A stretch of 53,696 nucleotides of DNA from an uncultured Eubacteriales bacterium (GTDB taxonomy: Bacteria; Bacillota; Clostridia; Christensenellales; Aristaeellaceae), in assembly GCA_900316415.1 (NCBI GenBank), contig ONCV01000013.1, positions 1 to 53,696 on the forward strand, written 5' to 3'. The notes under the pieces are model-generated. The model did no database searches and was not told the origin of the DNA. It worked only from the letters and a program-made list of their open reading frames with translations. This document shows positions 7,613-16,657 of the stretch, piece after piece. A program made the translations under genes and the position numbers. Each line of letters begins with the position of its first letter. The first letter of the stretch is position 1.

Positions 7613-9501
7613 ACGAAAGGGTTTTTGCCGACCGGTACCGCCTGACCGAGCAGATCGGCATGGGCGGCATGGCCATCGTCTACAAGGCGGTGGACCTGCG
7701 CACGGGACACAACGTGGCGGTCAAGGTGCTGCGTCCGGAATTCAACGAGGACGCGGAATTCGTCTCCCGCTTCCAGCGGGAGGCCGAAGCCGCCAGCAAG
7801 ATGACCCACCACAACATCGTGAACCTGCTGGACGTGGGGATGGACGGGGACAGCCGGTACCTGGTCATGGAATATGTTCAGGGCAAGACCCTGAAGGAAG
7901 TGATCCAGGAGCGCGGCCGCCTGAGCGCGCCGCTGGCCTGCCAGATCGCCATCCGGATCCTCAGCGCCCTGGAGCATGCCCACCGGAACGGCATCGTTCA
8001 CCGGGACATCAAGCCGCAGAACATCCTGGTTCACGCGGACGGACATATCAAGGTGGCGGACTTCGGCATCGCGCGGATCGCGGATTCGGCGACGCTGACC
8101 CGGGGCGACATGGTGATGGGCTCCGTTCATTATTTCTCGCCGGAGCAGGCCCGGGGCGAGGGCGCCAGCGCGGCCAGCGACCTGTATTCCACCGGCGTGG
8201 TGCTCTACGAGATGCTGACCGGGCGGGTGCCCTTCGACGGGGAAAACCCGGTGGCCGTGGCCATGCAGCACCTGCATGCCCAGCCGACGCCGATCCAGAG
8301 CCTGGCCCCGGATGTGCCGCCCTCGGTGGTCCGGGTATGCATGAAGGCCATGGAGAAGAACCCGGCCATGCGGTACCAGAGCGCCCGGGAGATGGCAGCG
8401 GACCTGCGGGCGGCGCTGGAGGAGCGCAACGACCGGCCGCCGCGCCGGGAGCTGGATCAGGAGGTCCGGCAGCCCCGGCCGCATCTGCGGGATGAAAAGC
8501 CCGCGGAGCCCACGGGGCGGCAGCGGCGGACCCCTCAGCGGGACCGGGTCTGGCGGATCCTCTGGATCGCGGTCAGCGTGCTGGCCGTGGCCGCGGTCGG
8601 CCTGGGGCTGTTCTTCGGCGTCCGCGGACTGATCAGCCGGTACGCGACGACCGTGGTGGTTCCGAATGTGGAGAAGGAGGACCGGGAGACCGCGGAGGAA
8701 CGGCTGAGAAAGGCCGGGCTGCAGTACATCATCCGGGAAACCTCCAGCAACGAATATGAAAAGGGCATCGTGATCAATCAGGTGCCGGATCCGGGCGAGA
8801 CGGTGCAGCGGGAGCGGGAGTCCGTTCAGCTGCTGGTTTCCACCGGCACCCAGAAGCAGGAAATGCCCTCCCTGGTGGGCTCCTCGGCGGCGGACGCGGT
8901 GACCCTGCTGAAAAACATGGGCATCAGCAACGTCATCTCCGAGCGGGTGGTATCCGGAGAGCAGGCGCTGGACCTGGTGGTCGCCACCTCCCCGGAGGCG
9001 GGAGCCCAGGTGGATTCGGACACCGCCGTGACCCTGTCGGTCAGCGGCGGGGAAGCCATTGTGCCGGACCTGTACGAGGTGAGCCTGGCGGAGGCGGAGC
9101 AGTATGTGCTGGACAGCCAGCTGACGCTCGTCCCGCAGCTGGAATTCGCGGATACCGGGAATCCGGATCTTCACGGCCGGGTCGCCGCCCAGAATCCGGA
9201 CCGGGAGGTCCACGTGACGCTGGACCGGTCCGTGGCCCTGACCCTGTACCGCTGCGATAGCGAGGTACACCGGGAGCCGATTGAGTTTACGCTGAAGGAA
9301 AGCGAGATGGACGTGAACGTGCGGATCACCGCCCAGGCGTACGGCTCCTCCGTGGAATGGAACCTGGCGAACCGGATCGTGACGCCGGAGATGGACCGGA
9401 CCCAGCAGGTGACGCTGGAGCTTCCGGATCACCGGAGCTACACCTGCTATGTGTATATGGACGGCGAAATGGGAACGCCGATCGAGATCGAGGGAGACTG
9501 A
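7609..9501 (+). CDS. prkC: Membrane Ser/Thr kinase with PASTA domains (PrkC/StkP type)
   Basis: Senses muropeptides or lipid II and phosphorylates targets in cell division, wall growth and dormancy. The 630-residue protein has a kinase domain (glycine loop IGMGGMAIVYKA, VAVKVLR lysine, HRDIKPQNIL at about 131-140, DFG), then a basic linker, one transmembrane helix at about 318-340, and three PASTA domains outside the cell starting near residues 348, 418 and 485. A further beta-rich domain closes the C-terminus. Four-base overlap with the phosphatase gene and one-base overlap with rsgA imply a single transcript, as in Bacillus. Confidence 0.96.
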   Translation: MNERVFADRYRLTEQIGMGGMAIVYKAVDLRTGHNVAVKVLRPEFNEDAEFVSRFQREAEAASKMTHHNIVNLLDVGMDGDSRYLVMEYVQGKTLKEVIQERGRLSAPLACQIAIRILSALEHAHRNGIVHRDIKPQNILVHADGHIKVADFGIARIADSATLTRGDMVMGSVHYFSPEQARGEGASAASDLYSTGVVLYEMLTGRVPFDGENPVAVAMQHLHAQPTPIQSLAPDVPPSVVRVCMKAMEKNPAMRYQSAREMAADLRAALEERNDRPPRRELDQEVRQPRPHLRDEKPAEPTGRQRRTPQRDRVWRILWIAVSVLAVAAVGLGLFFGVRGLISRYATTVVVPNVEKEDRETAEERLRKAGLQYIIRETSSNEYEKGIVINQVPDPGETVQRERESVQLLVSTGTQKQEMPSLVGSSAADAVTLLKNMGISNVISERVVSGEQALDLVVATSPEAGAQVDSDTAVTLSVSGGEAIVPDLYEVSLAEAEQYVLDSQLTLVPQLEFADTGNPDLHGRVAAQNPDREVHVTLDRSVALTLYRCDSEVHREPIEFTLKESEMDVNVRITAQAYGSSVEWNLANRIVTPEMDRTQQVTLELPDHRSYTCYVYMDGEMGTPIEIEGD

Positions 9502-10388
9502 TGGAACTCAGAAAGGGAACCATCCTGCGGGGCATCGGCGGGTTTTACACCGCCGCCGAGGAGGGGACGGAGGAGCGAAGAACCCTGCGGGCCCGGAAGA
9601 AATTCCGGCGGGAGCATATCTCCCCGCTGCCCGGAGACCGGATCCTCTTTTCCGCCGGGGAGGGGGAGGAGCAGGGCTGGATCGAGGAAATCCTGCCCCG
9701 GAAGACCCTGTGCCTGCGCCCCCCGGTGGCGAATGTGGAAACCCTGATCATCGTCCTGGCCCCGGAACCGGAGGCGGATCTGCTGCTGGCGGACCGGCAG
9801 ACGGCCCGGGCCCTGCAGCAGGGAATGCGGGTGATGATCGCCGTCAACAAATGCGACCTGGACCGGGACCTGGCCCCGCGGCTGGAAAAGGAATACGCCC
9901 CGGCAGGAATCCCGGTGTTTCCGGTTTCCGCCCGGGAGGGATGGGGCCTGGAGCCCCTCCGGGAGGCCATGGGGGGCTCCCTGTGCTGCCTGACGGGACA
10001 GAGCGGGGCGGGAAAGAGTTCCCTGCTGAACGCGCTGATGGGGCTGCGGCTGGAAACGGGGGAGATTTCCCGGAAGATTGCCCGGGGAAAGAATACGACC
10101 CGGCAGACCGAACTGCTGGAAAAGGACGGCCTGCGGGTCATGGATTCGGCGGGCTTTTCCCTGCTGGAGCCGGAGCGGGATCTGCCGCCGGAGGCGCTGA
10201 AGGAAAGGTATCCGGAGTTTGCCCCCTGGGAGGGGAAATGCCGGTTCCGGGAATGCCTGCACGACCGGGAGCCCGGGTGCGCCGTGGCAGAGGCGGCCGG
10301 CCGGGGAGAAATCTCCCCCGCCCGATGGGAACGGTACCGGGAGCTGCTGGGAGAGATCCGGGAAACATGGAGGAATCGATATGATTAA
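9501..10388 (+). CDS. rsgA: Ribosome small subunit-dependent GTPase RsgA
   Basis: Circularly permuted GTPase that checks late 30S assembly. The G motifs come in the permuted order: NKCD (about 116), then GQSGAGKSS (about 166-174), then DSAGF. An N-terminal OB-fold precedes them. The C-terminal zinc site CRFRECLHDREPGC begins near residue 247. The start used here is the ATG at 9501, which overlaps the prkC stop (TGATG). The frame stays open further upstream, but that would run into prkC. Product 295 residues, normal length. Confidence 0.95.
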   Translation: MELRKGTILRGIGGFYTAAEEGTEERRTLRARKKFRREHISPLPGDRILFSAGEGEEQGWIEEILPRKTLCLRPPVANVETLIIVLAPEPEADLLLADRQTARALQQGMRVMIAVNKCDLDRDLAPRLEKEYAPAGIPVFPVSAREGWGLEPLREAMGGSLCCLTGQSGAGKSSLLNALMGLRLETGEISRKIARGKNTTRQTELLEKDGLRVMDSAGFSLLEPERDLPPEALKERYPEFAPWEGKCRFRECLHDREPGCAVAEAAGRGEISPARWERYRELLGEIRETWRNRYD

Positions 10389-11019
10389 GATTGCACCGAG
10401 CATTCTGGCGGCGGATCCGCTGAACCTGGAACGGGATGTCCGGAAGATGGCGGACGCCGGGGCGGACTGGCTGCATGTGGACGTGATGGACGCCCATTTC
10501 GTGCCGAACCTGGCCTTCTCCCCCGCGGTGGTGCGCCGGCTGCGGCAGGCGACCTCCCTGCCGCTGGACGTGCACCTGATGATGGATCGGCCGGAGCGGT
10601 ACCTGGATGTGTTCCTGGACGCGGGAGCGGACCTGGTCACCATTCACGCGGAGATCGCGGGAGACCTGACCGCCATGCTGGACAAGATCCGCCGCCGGGG
10701 CGCCCGGGCGGGCCTCGCCCTGAAGCCCGGCACGGGGCTCAGCGCGGCGGCGCCCTTCCTGAGCCATACGGACATGGTTCTGACCATGACAGTGGAGCCG
10801 GGCTTCGGCGGACAGAAGCTGAACGCGGAGGTTCCGGACAAAATCGCGGAACTTCGGAAACGGGGATATACCGGCGAGATTGAGGCGGACGGCGGCATCA
10901 AGGAGCAGAACCTGCCCATGCTGCTGGAGAAGGGACTTTCCGTGGCGGTCATGGGAACGGCGCTCTTCCGGGAACAGGACCCGACGGAGATGATCCGCCG
11001 GCTGCATGAGATGGGATAG
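10381..11019 (+). CDS. rpe: Ribulose-phosphate 3-epimerase
   Basis: Interconverts ribulose-5-phosphate and xylulose-5-phosphate in the pentose phosphate pathway. The 212-residue TIM barrel has IAPSILAAD at the N-terminus, DVMDAHFVPN (metal ligand Asp), VEPGFGGQK, EADGGI and a phosphate-binding VMGTALF near the end. The start at 10381 overlaps rsgA by 8 bases. rsgA-rpe is the order found in Bacillus, where thiN follows; thiN is absent here and mnmE takes its place. Confidence 0.95.
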   Translation: MIKIAPSILAADPLNLERDVRKMADAGADWLHVDVMDAHFVPNLAFSPAVVRRLRQATSLPLDVHLMMDRPERYLDVFLDAGADLVTIHAEIAGDLTAMLDKIRRRGARAGLALKPGTGLSAAAPFLSHTDMVLTMTVEPGFGGQKLNAEVPDKIAELRKRGYTGEIEADGGIKEQNLPMLLEKGLSVAVMGTALFREQDPTEMIRRLHEMG

Positions 11020-11025
11020 GAGAAG

Positions 11026-12360
11026 ATGGAGAACGATACGATCGCGGCGGTGGCCACCCCGCCCGGCGAGGGCGGCATCGGCATCATCCGGATCAGCGGA
11101 CCCGCGGCGGAGCAAATTCTCCGCCGGGTTTTCCGCCCCGCGGGAGGCGGGGAGGCCCCCTGGGAAAACCGGAAGCTGTATTACGGCTTCGTGACGGAGG
11201 GGGACCGGGTGCTGGACGAGGGCATGGCGGTGCTGATGCGGGCCCCCGGAAGCTATACCCGGGAGGATGTGGCGGAGCTGCAGCTGCACGGGGGAAGCTA
11301 TGTGCTGACCCGGGCCCTGGAGCTGTGCCTGGAGCAGGGCGCCCGGCTGGCGGGACCGGGGGAGTTCACCCGGCGGGCGTTTCTGAACGGACGGATCGAT
11401 CTGAGCCGGGCGGAGGCCGTGATGAGCCTCATTTCCGCCCGGGGGGAGGCCCAGCACCGGGCGGCGGTCCGGGAGATGCGGGGCGGCGTGACCGCCTTCG
11501 TCCGGGACGCGGCGGACCGGCTGTATGAGATTCAGGCGGGGCTCGCCGCCTGCGTGGATTATCCGGAGGAGATTTCCGAGGAGGAAGGCGCGGCGGAGAT
11601 GATCCCCCGGCTGGAAAGCCTGATCGCCTTCCTGCGGAACGCGGTGCGGGAGCGGGATTCCCGGCTGCTGCATCAGGGGCTGCGCGTCGCCCTGGCCGGG
11701 CGGCCGAACGTGGGAAAGAGCAGCCTGCTCAACGCCCTGCTGGGGGAGGAAAAGGCCATCGTGACCGCCATCCCCGGCACCACCCGGGATCCGGTTTCCG
11801 GGGAGATGAACCTGGACGGCGTCCGGGTGCTGCTGACGGACACGGCCGGGGTGCGGGAAACCGGCGACGAGGTGGAACGGATCGGAGTGGAGCGCTCCCT
11901 GCGGGCCATGGCGGAGGCGGACGCGGTGCTGCTGGTGCTGGACGGCTCGGAGCCCCTGCGGGGGGAGGACCGGGATCTGCTGGCCCGGCTGCCCCGGGAG
12001 GCCGCCGTCGTGATGAACAAGAGCGATCTGCCCGCCCGGGCGGAGCTGACGGACACGGAGCACGAAGTGCTGACCTGCTCGGCCCTGCGGCCGGAGACGC
12101 TGGAGGGAATCCGGGAATGGCTGCGGCATTTCACGGCGGTTTCCGACCGGATGGAGGTGACCCAGCCCCGGCAGCTGGACGCGCTGAAGCGGGCCGTCGG
12201 ATTCCTGGAATCCGCCCTGGAGACCGCGAAAACCCTGCCGCCGGATCTGGCGGCCACGGATCTGCAGAGCGCCCAGGCGGCCCTGGGGGAGATCACCGGG
12301 GACCGGGTGGACGAGCGGCTGCTGGATCAGGTATTCAGCCGCTTCTGCGTCGGAAAATGA
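11026..12360 (+). CDS. mnmE: tRNA uridine-5-carboxymethylaminomethyl(34) synthesis GTPase MnmE
   Basis: Works with MnmG to modify U34 of the tRNA wobble base. The 444-residue protein has the tetrahydrofolate-binding N-domain (TIAAVATPPGEGGIGIIRISG), a helical domain interrupted by a G domain with GRPNVGKSS near residue 225, DTAGVRET and NKSD, and the C-terminal FCVGK with the conserved cysteine near 441. It begins six bases after rpe. MnmG is not in this window. Confidence 0.97.
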   Translation: MENDTIAAVATPPGEGGIGIIRISGPAAEQILRRVFRPAGGGEAPWENRKLYYGFVTEGDRVLDEGMAVLMRAPGSYTREDVAELQLHGGSYVLTRALELCLEQGARLAGPGEFTRRAFLNGRIDLSRAEAVMSLISARGEAQHRAAVREMRGGVTAFVRDAADRLYEIQAGLAACVDYPEEISEEEGAAEMIPRLESLIAFLRNAVRERDSRLLHQGLRVALAGRPNVGKSSLLNALLGEEKAIVTAIPGTTRDPVSGEMNLDGVRVLLTDTAGVRETGDEVERIGVERSLRAMAEADAVLLVLDGSEPLRGEDRDLLARLPREAAVVMNKSDLPARAELTDTEHEVLTCSALRPETLEGIREWLRHFTAVSDRMEVTQPRQLDALKRAVGFLESALETAKTLPPDLAATDLQSAQAALGEITGDRVDERLLDQVFSRFCVGK

Positions 12361-12391
12361 GCCGGCGGGGGACGGCCGGAAGGAGAGAAGC

Positions 12392-13513
12392 ATGGTACAG
12401 AAGGTTTTTTCCGGAAGGGACAGCCTGCGCAGGGTTCCGGAGATGATGGAAAAGCTGGGGATGAAGCGCCCCCTGATCGTGGGTTCCGAAAAGCTGCTTC
12501 CCCGGCTGCGGCGCCTGGAGGGGCTGGAAGACGCGCCGGTGTTTTCCGGATATCATCCCAACCCGGATCTGGCGGACGCGGAGGAGGGCGTGCGCCGGTT
12601 TGAGGCGGCGGGCTGCGACAGCCTGATCTCCCTGGGAGGCGGCTCCGCCATGGATACGGCGAAGGCCGTCAAATCCTGGCTCTGCGCGGGCAGCGCGGAG
12701 AAGGTGCGGCGGAATGAGCTGCAGGAAAAGTCCCTTCCGCATCTGGCCATCCCGGGCACCGCGGGGAGCGGGGCGGAGGCCACGGCCAACGGGGTGCTGT
12801 ATGAGAACGGACAGAAGATCAGCATCGGGCATCCCTGCCTGCTGCCCGAGGGCGTGATCCTGGATTCCGCGCTGCTGGACAGCCTGCCGGATTATCACCG
12901 GAAGTCCTGCGCGCTGGACGCGCTGAGCCAGGGCATCGAGAGCTACTGGTCCCGGGCAGCCACGGAGGAGAGCCGGGTGCATGCCTATCTGGCGATCCTC
13001 GGCGTGCTGGACAATATCCGGTCCTATCTGGCGGGCGATCCCCACGCGGCGCAGGAAATCCTGGAGGCGGCCAACCAGAGCGGAAAGGCGATCTTCCTGA
13101 CCCGGACCACCGCCGCCCACGCCATGAGCTATCAGATTACCAAACTGGTAGGCCCGGCTCACGGGCACGCGTGCCTGCTGACGCTGCCGGTGCTGTGGGA
13201 CCGGATGTGCGCGGAGGAGGAGATGCGCCCCGTGATGGAGGAGCTGGCAGCCCGCATGCGGCTGGGGAATCCGATGATGGGATCCCGGCTGCTGCGGGGA
13301 CTGCTGATTGACCTGCAGATGGAAGCGCCGCCCGCGCCTTCGGAGGAGGTGCTGGCGAAGCTGACGGAGTCCGTGAATCCCGAGCGGCTGGGCAATCATC
13401 CCATGCCCCTGACCCGCCGGGACCTGGAGAATATCTACCGGCAGGCCTTCCGGCCCATCCGGGATCCGGAGCGGCAGGCCTGCCTGGACATCTGGAGATA
13501 CTACGGCGCGTAG
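12392..13513 (+). CDS. Iron-type alcohol dehydrogenase, phosphonoacetaldehyde-reductase-like
   Basis: A 373-residue group III dehydrogenase with the nucleotide motif GGGSAMDTAKA and PGTAGSGAEAT. The metal-binding region reads LDALSQGIESYWS and later TTAAHAMSYQITK...PAHGHA. In ordinary FucO-type enzymes the first segment has DALxHA and the second GMAH, so two of four usual metal-ligand positions are Gln and Tyr here. From memory, the ALSQ/ESYWS and HAMSY/HGHA forms match reductases that turn phosphonoacetaldehyde into 2-hydroxyethylphosphonate. No phosphonate genes (ppm, ppd) are nearby, so the substrate is open. AAGGAG precedes the ATG; the neighbours are housekeeping genes. Confidence 0.8.
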   Translation: MVQKVFSGRDSLRRVPEMMEKLGMKRPLIVGSEKLLPRLRRLEGLEDAPVFSGYHPNPDLADAEEGVRRFEAAGCDSLISLGGGSAMDTAKAVKSWLCAGSAEKVRRNELQEKSLPHLAIPGTAGSGAEATANGVLYENGQKISIGHPCLLPEGVILDSALLDSLPDYHRKSCALDALSQGIESYWSRAATEESRVHAYLAILGVLDNIRSYLAGDPHAAQEILEAANQSGKAIFLTRTTAAHAMSYQITKLVGPAHGHACLLTLPVLWDRMCAEEEMRPVMEELAARMRLGNPMMGSRLLRGLLIDLQMEAPPAPSEEVLAKLTESVNPERLGNHPMPLTRRDLENIYRQAFRPIRDPERQACLDIWRYYGA

Positions 13514-13528
13514 GGGGAGGAGAAGCCC

Positions 13529-14374
13529 ATGAGCGGAAGAAAAACGGAGAGGAACCGTCCCGCGGGGGACGGCGAACTGTGGTACATGGATCCGGAACGG
13601 GCCCGGAAGGCCGTTCTGGCGGAGACCGCCGCGCCGCTGCCGGAGGAAAACATCCTGCCCCTTTCCGGGGAGAAGGCGGGCGGCGCCAATGCGGGGCACC
13701 GGGGCCGCCTGCGGGAGCGGTTCCGGGTGCAGCAGGGGTTCGACGGCTTCAGCGACCACGAGATCCTGGAGCTGCTGCTGACCTACGGCAGCCCCCGCCG
13801 GGACACCAAGGCATCGGCGAAGCGGCTGGAGGAAGTCTTCGGAGGCCTGAAGGGCGTTTTTGAAGCCCGGCCGGAGCAGCTGATGCGGGTGGAGGGAATC
13901 GGGGAGGCGCAGGCCACCCTGATCTCCATGGTGCTGCCCCTGACCCGGGTCTGCTCCCGGTGCGAGATGGCCTCGCCCAGGCAGATCGCGAACCGCAGGG
14001 ACCTGGAGAGCTACTGCCGCAGCCTGCTGCTGGGCAAGCGGGTGGAGGAATTCTGGGTCATCTGCGTCAACGCCCAGTGCCGCGTTCTGGGGCAGCAGCT
14101 GATTTCCACCGGGTCCCTCAGCGAGGTCAGCGCGTATCCCCGGCTGGTGATGGAAGCGGTGCTGACCTATAACGCCCACAGCGTCTTCTTCTGCCACAAC
14201 CATCCGGGCGGAACCTGCGCTCCCTCCCAGGAGGATATCGCCAGCACCCTGCAGCTGCAGCGCCTGCTGCGGGGCGTGGACGTCATGACACTGGATCATA
14301 TGATCATCGCCGCGGGAACGGCTTACAGCATGGCCCAGCACGGGGACATCAAATTCGGGGCCAGGGGAAGGTAA
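13529..14374 (+). CDS. radC: RadC family JAB-domain protein
   Basis: The 281-residue protein has a helix-hairpin-helix region at about 70-135 (LMRVEGIGEAQA) and a C-terminal JAB/MPN metalloprotease-fold domain with HNHPGGTCAPSQEDI (His about 223 and 225). RadC proteins are common; a role in DNA repair is disputed and the catalytic substrate is unknown. The first 55 residues are a poorly conserved tail. GGAGG sits before the ATG, and the gene follows the dehydrogenase after 15 bases. Confidence 0.9.
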   Translation: MSGRKTERNRPAGDGELWYMDPERARKAVLAETAAPLPEENILPLSGEKAGGANAGHRGRLRERFRVQQGFDGFSDHEILELLLTYGSPRRDTKASAKRLEEVFGGLKGVFEARPEQLMRVEGIGEAQATLISMVLPLTRVCSRCEMASPRQIANRRDLESYCRSLLLGKRVEEFWVICVNAQCRVLGQQLISTGSLSEVSAYPRLVMEAVLTYNAHSVFFCHNHPGGTCAPSQEDIASTLQLQRLLRGVDVMTLDHMIIAAGTAYSMAQHGDIKFGARGR

Positions 14375-14377
14375 GGA

Positions 14378-15028
14378 ATGAGCGGAAAGCGAAAGGGAAG
14401 GCGGATCCTGAAAGCGCTGGGAATTCTGGTGCTGGCAGGCATCCTGTGCTTTGCGGGGGTGATGGGCTTCGTGATCATCGGAGAGGAAAGAGCCCGCCGG
14501 GAATCGGAGAACCTGCGGACGGACTACGACGCCATCATCGTGCTGGGGGCGCAGGTGCTGGCCTCCGGGGAACCCAACACCCAGCTGCAGTGGCGGCTGG
14601 ACGCGGCAAAGGAGGCCTGGGACCGGCGCCCGGTGCCCCTGGTGGTCTGCGGGGCGCAGGGCGCGGACGAGCCCATGCCGGAATCCGAGGCCATGAAGCG
14701 GTACCTGGTCCGGGCCGGCGTGCCGGAGGAGCAGATCCACGAGGACCCGGATTCCTTCAACACGAATCAGAACCTGCAGAACGCCGCGGAGATCCTGCGG
14801 GGCATTCCGGGGGTGGAGCGGGTGCTGATCGTGACCAGCGATTACCATGTGCCCCGGGCCATGAAGCTGGCGGAGGACCTGGGCTTCCGGGCGGCCGGGC
14901 TGGGATCCCCCTGCAAGCCGGAATACTGGCTGAAGAACCACGCCCGGGAAGCCCTGGCCTGGATCAAGTATTTCCTGAACCACGATCTGCATATCCCCAT
15001 TGAATGGAACGGAAAATTTCCGTCGTAA
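14378..15028 (+). CDS. YdcF/SanA-like DUF218 membrane protein
   Basis: A 216-residue protein with one N-terminal transmembrane helix (about 9-32) and a DUF218 domain outside the membrane: YDAIIVLGAQV, VCGAQGADE, a DSFNTNQN segment and VTSDYHVPRA. DUF218 proteins such as SanA, YdcF and ElyC are linked to envelope integrity and lipid-carrier metabolism, without a settled reaction. It starts four bases after radC and so is co-transcribed. Confidence 0.85.
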   Translation: MSGKRKGRRILKALGILVLAGILCFAGVMGFVIIGEERARRESENLRTDYDAIIVLGAQVLASGEPNTQLQWRLDAAKEAWDRRPVPLVVCGAQGADEPMPESEAMKRYLVRAGVPEEQIHEDPDSFNTNQNLQNAAEILRGIPGVERVLIVTSDYHVPRAMKLAEDLGFRAAGLGSPCKPEYWLKNHAREALAWIKYFLNHDLHIPIEWNGKFPS

Positions 15029-15038
15029 GGAAAGCGGC

Positions 15039-15758
15039 ATGAACAGAACGATCATTGCGGAACGGCTGAAGGCCAATGGAATCCCCGGCGTGCCGGAGCT
15101 TCCGGAGCGGCTGGAGATTTACTTCCGGCTGCTGATGGAATGGAACACCCGGATGGATCTGATCGCCGGGGCGGAGGAGGACGAGCTGCTGGACCGGCAT
15201 CTGATGGACAGCCTGACGGTGCTGAAAACCGGGCTGCTGTCGGAATGCCGGACGCTCATCGATGTCGGAACCGGCGCGGGCTTTCCCGGCATGGCGCTGG
15301 CGCTGGCCCGGCCCGATCTTCAGGTCACCCTGCTGGATAGCCAGCAGAAGCGCCTGCGCTTTCTGGAGGAGGTGTGCCGGCAGACCGGCGCGGAGACGGT
15401 GCGCCTGATCCATGCCCGGGCGGAGGATGGGGCGAGAAAGGCGGAGCTGCGGGACCGGTTCGACATCGCCGCGGCCCGGGCGCTGGCCCCCCTGAACGTG
15501 CTGTGCGAATACCTGATGCCCTATGTCCGGCCGGGCGGAAGAGCCCTGTGCTGGAAGGGGCCGGGCCTCCGGGAGGAGGCGGAGGCGGGCCGCCGGGCCG
15601 CGTTCCTGCTGGGAGGAAAAATGGAAGCGCCCCTTCCGGCCCCCGTGCAGGGGCGGGACTGGGATCATGTGATTCTGCCGATTCTGAAGACGGGAGCAAC
15701 GCCGAAAATCTATCCCCGCCGGGCGGGAACGCCGAAGAGCCGGCCCCTGGGGGGCTGA
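15039..15758 (+). CDS. rsmG: 16S rRNA (guanine-527 N7)-methyltransferase RsmG
   Basis: Methylates G527 of 16S rRNA; its loss gives low-level streptomycin resistance in other bacteria. The 239-residue product has the SAM-binding motif DVGTGAGFPG near residue 75 and the later AARALAPL segment. I choose the ATG at 15039 after AAGGAAAG; an upstream in-frame ATG at 15000 lies inside the previous gene. RsmG often neighbours mnmE/mnmG; here four genes separate it from mnmE. It is the last plus-strand gene before a bidirectional terminator. Confidence 0.95.
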   Translation: MNRTIIAERLKANGIPGVPELPERLEIYFRLLMEWNTRMDLIAGAEEDELLDRHLMDSLTVLKTGLLSECRTLIDVGTGAGFPGMALALARPDLQVTLLDSQQKRLRFLEEVCRQTGAETVRLIHARAEDGARKAELRDRFDIAAARALAPLNVLCEYLMPYVRPGGRALCWKGPGLREEAEAGRRAAFLLGGKMEAPLPAPVQGRDWDHVILPILKTGATPKIYPRRAGTPKSRPLGG

Positions 15759-15791
15759 CGGCCGGGCGCGAATCCGCGGAAATGGACGAGA

Positions 15792-15819
15792 AAAAGCTCC
15801 GGGACATCCCGGAGCTTTT
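15792..15819. terminator. Bidirectional intrinsic terminator between rsmG and exoA
   Basis: Perfect 13-base inverted repeat AAAAGCTCCGGGA / TCCCGGAGCTTTT around a CA centre. With A-tract on one side and T-tract on the other, it can stop transcripts from both strands. Confidence 0.85.
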
Positions 15820-15841
15820 CGATTGCGTTCCTTCAGGGGGA

Positions 15842-16597
15842 TTACAGATCCAGGGTCAGGGTCACCGGGCAGTGATCCGAGCCGAAAACCTGGCTCTCGA
15901 TGCCGGCCTCCCGGATCCGGTCCCGAAGCCGATCGGAGGTCAGGAAATAGTCAATCCGCCATCCGGCGTTCTTCTCCCGCGCATGGAACATGTAGCTCCA
16001 CCAGGAGTAGGCATCCCGCCGGTCCGGATAGAGGAAGCGGAAGGTATCGGTAAAGCCTTCGTTCAGCAAAAGCGTCATCTTTTCCCGCTCCTGGGGCGTG
16101 AAGCCCGCGTTCTGCTGGTTGCTCTTCGGGTTCTTCAGGTCGATCTCCTCGTGGGCGACGTTCATGTCCCCGCAGACGATGACGGGCCTGACCGCGTCCA
16201 GGGACTTCAGCCACTCCCGGAAGGCGTCCTCCCAGGCCATGCGATACTCCAGGCGGGTGAGTTCCCGCTGGCTGTTGGGCGTATACACGGTGACGAGAAA
16301 GAAATCCGGATATTCCAGACAGATGACCCGCCCCTCGTGATCATGCTCCTCCATGCCGATGCCGTACCGGACGGAGAGGGGCTCCCGGCGGGCAAAGATG
16401 GCGGTGCCGCTGTAGCCCTTTTTCTCGGCCGAATTCATATACAGCAGATATCCCTCGGAGGGGATGTCCGCCTGCCCGGGCTGCATCTTGGTTTCCTGCA
16501 GACAGAAAAAATCCGCGTCCGCCCGGCGGAAATAATCGGCAAAGCCCTTGCCCATGCAGGCCCGGAGGCCGTTGACATTCCAGGAGACAAATTTCAT
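15842..16597 (-). CDS. exoA: Exodeoxyribonuclease III (AP endonuclease)
   Basis: Base-excision repair enzyme that cleaves at abasic sites and removes 3' blocking groups. The 251-residue protein shows every landmark of the ExoIII family: FVSWNVNGLRA with the metal-site Asn, LQETK with the metal Glu, GDMNVAHEEIDLKNP, and SDHCP with the catalytic His near the end. Length is normal. It converges on rsmG across the terminator and is the last of three minus-strand genes. Confidence 0.96.
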   Translation of the reverse strand: MKFVSWNVNGLRACMGKGFADYFRRADADFFCLQETKMQPGQADIPSEGYLLYMNSAEKKGYSGTAIFARREPLSVRYGIGMEEHDHEGRVICLEYPDFFLVTVYTPNSQRELTRLEYRMAWEDAFREWLKSLDAVRPVIVCGDMNVAHEEIDLKNPKSNQQNAGFTPQEREKMTLLLNEGFTDTFRFLYPDRRDAYSWWSYMFHAREKNAGWRIDYFLTSDRLRDRIREAGIESQVFGSDHCPVTLTLDL

Positions 16598-16657
16598 GCG
16601 GGTGAACCTCCCCGGGGGACGGAGCGCCCCCGCTTTTCCCGGCGGACCGCCGCCGGA

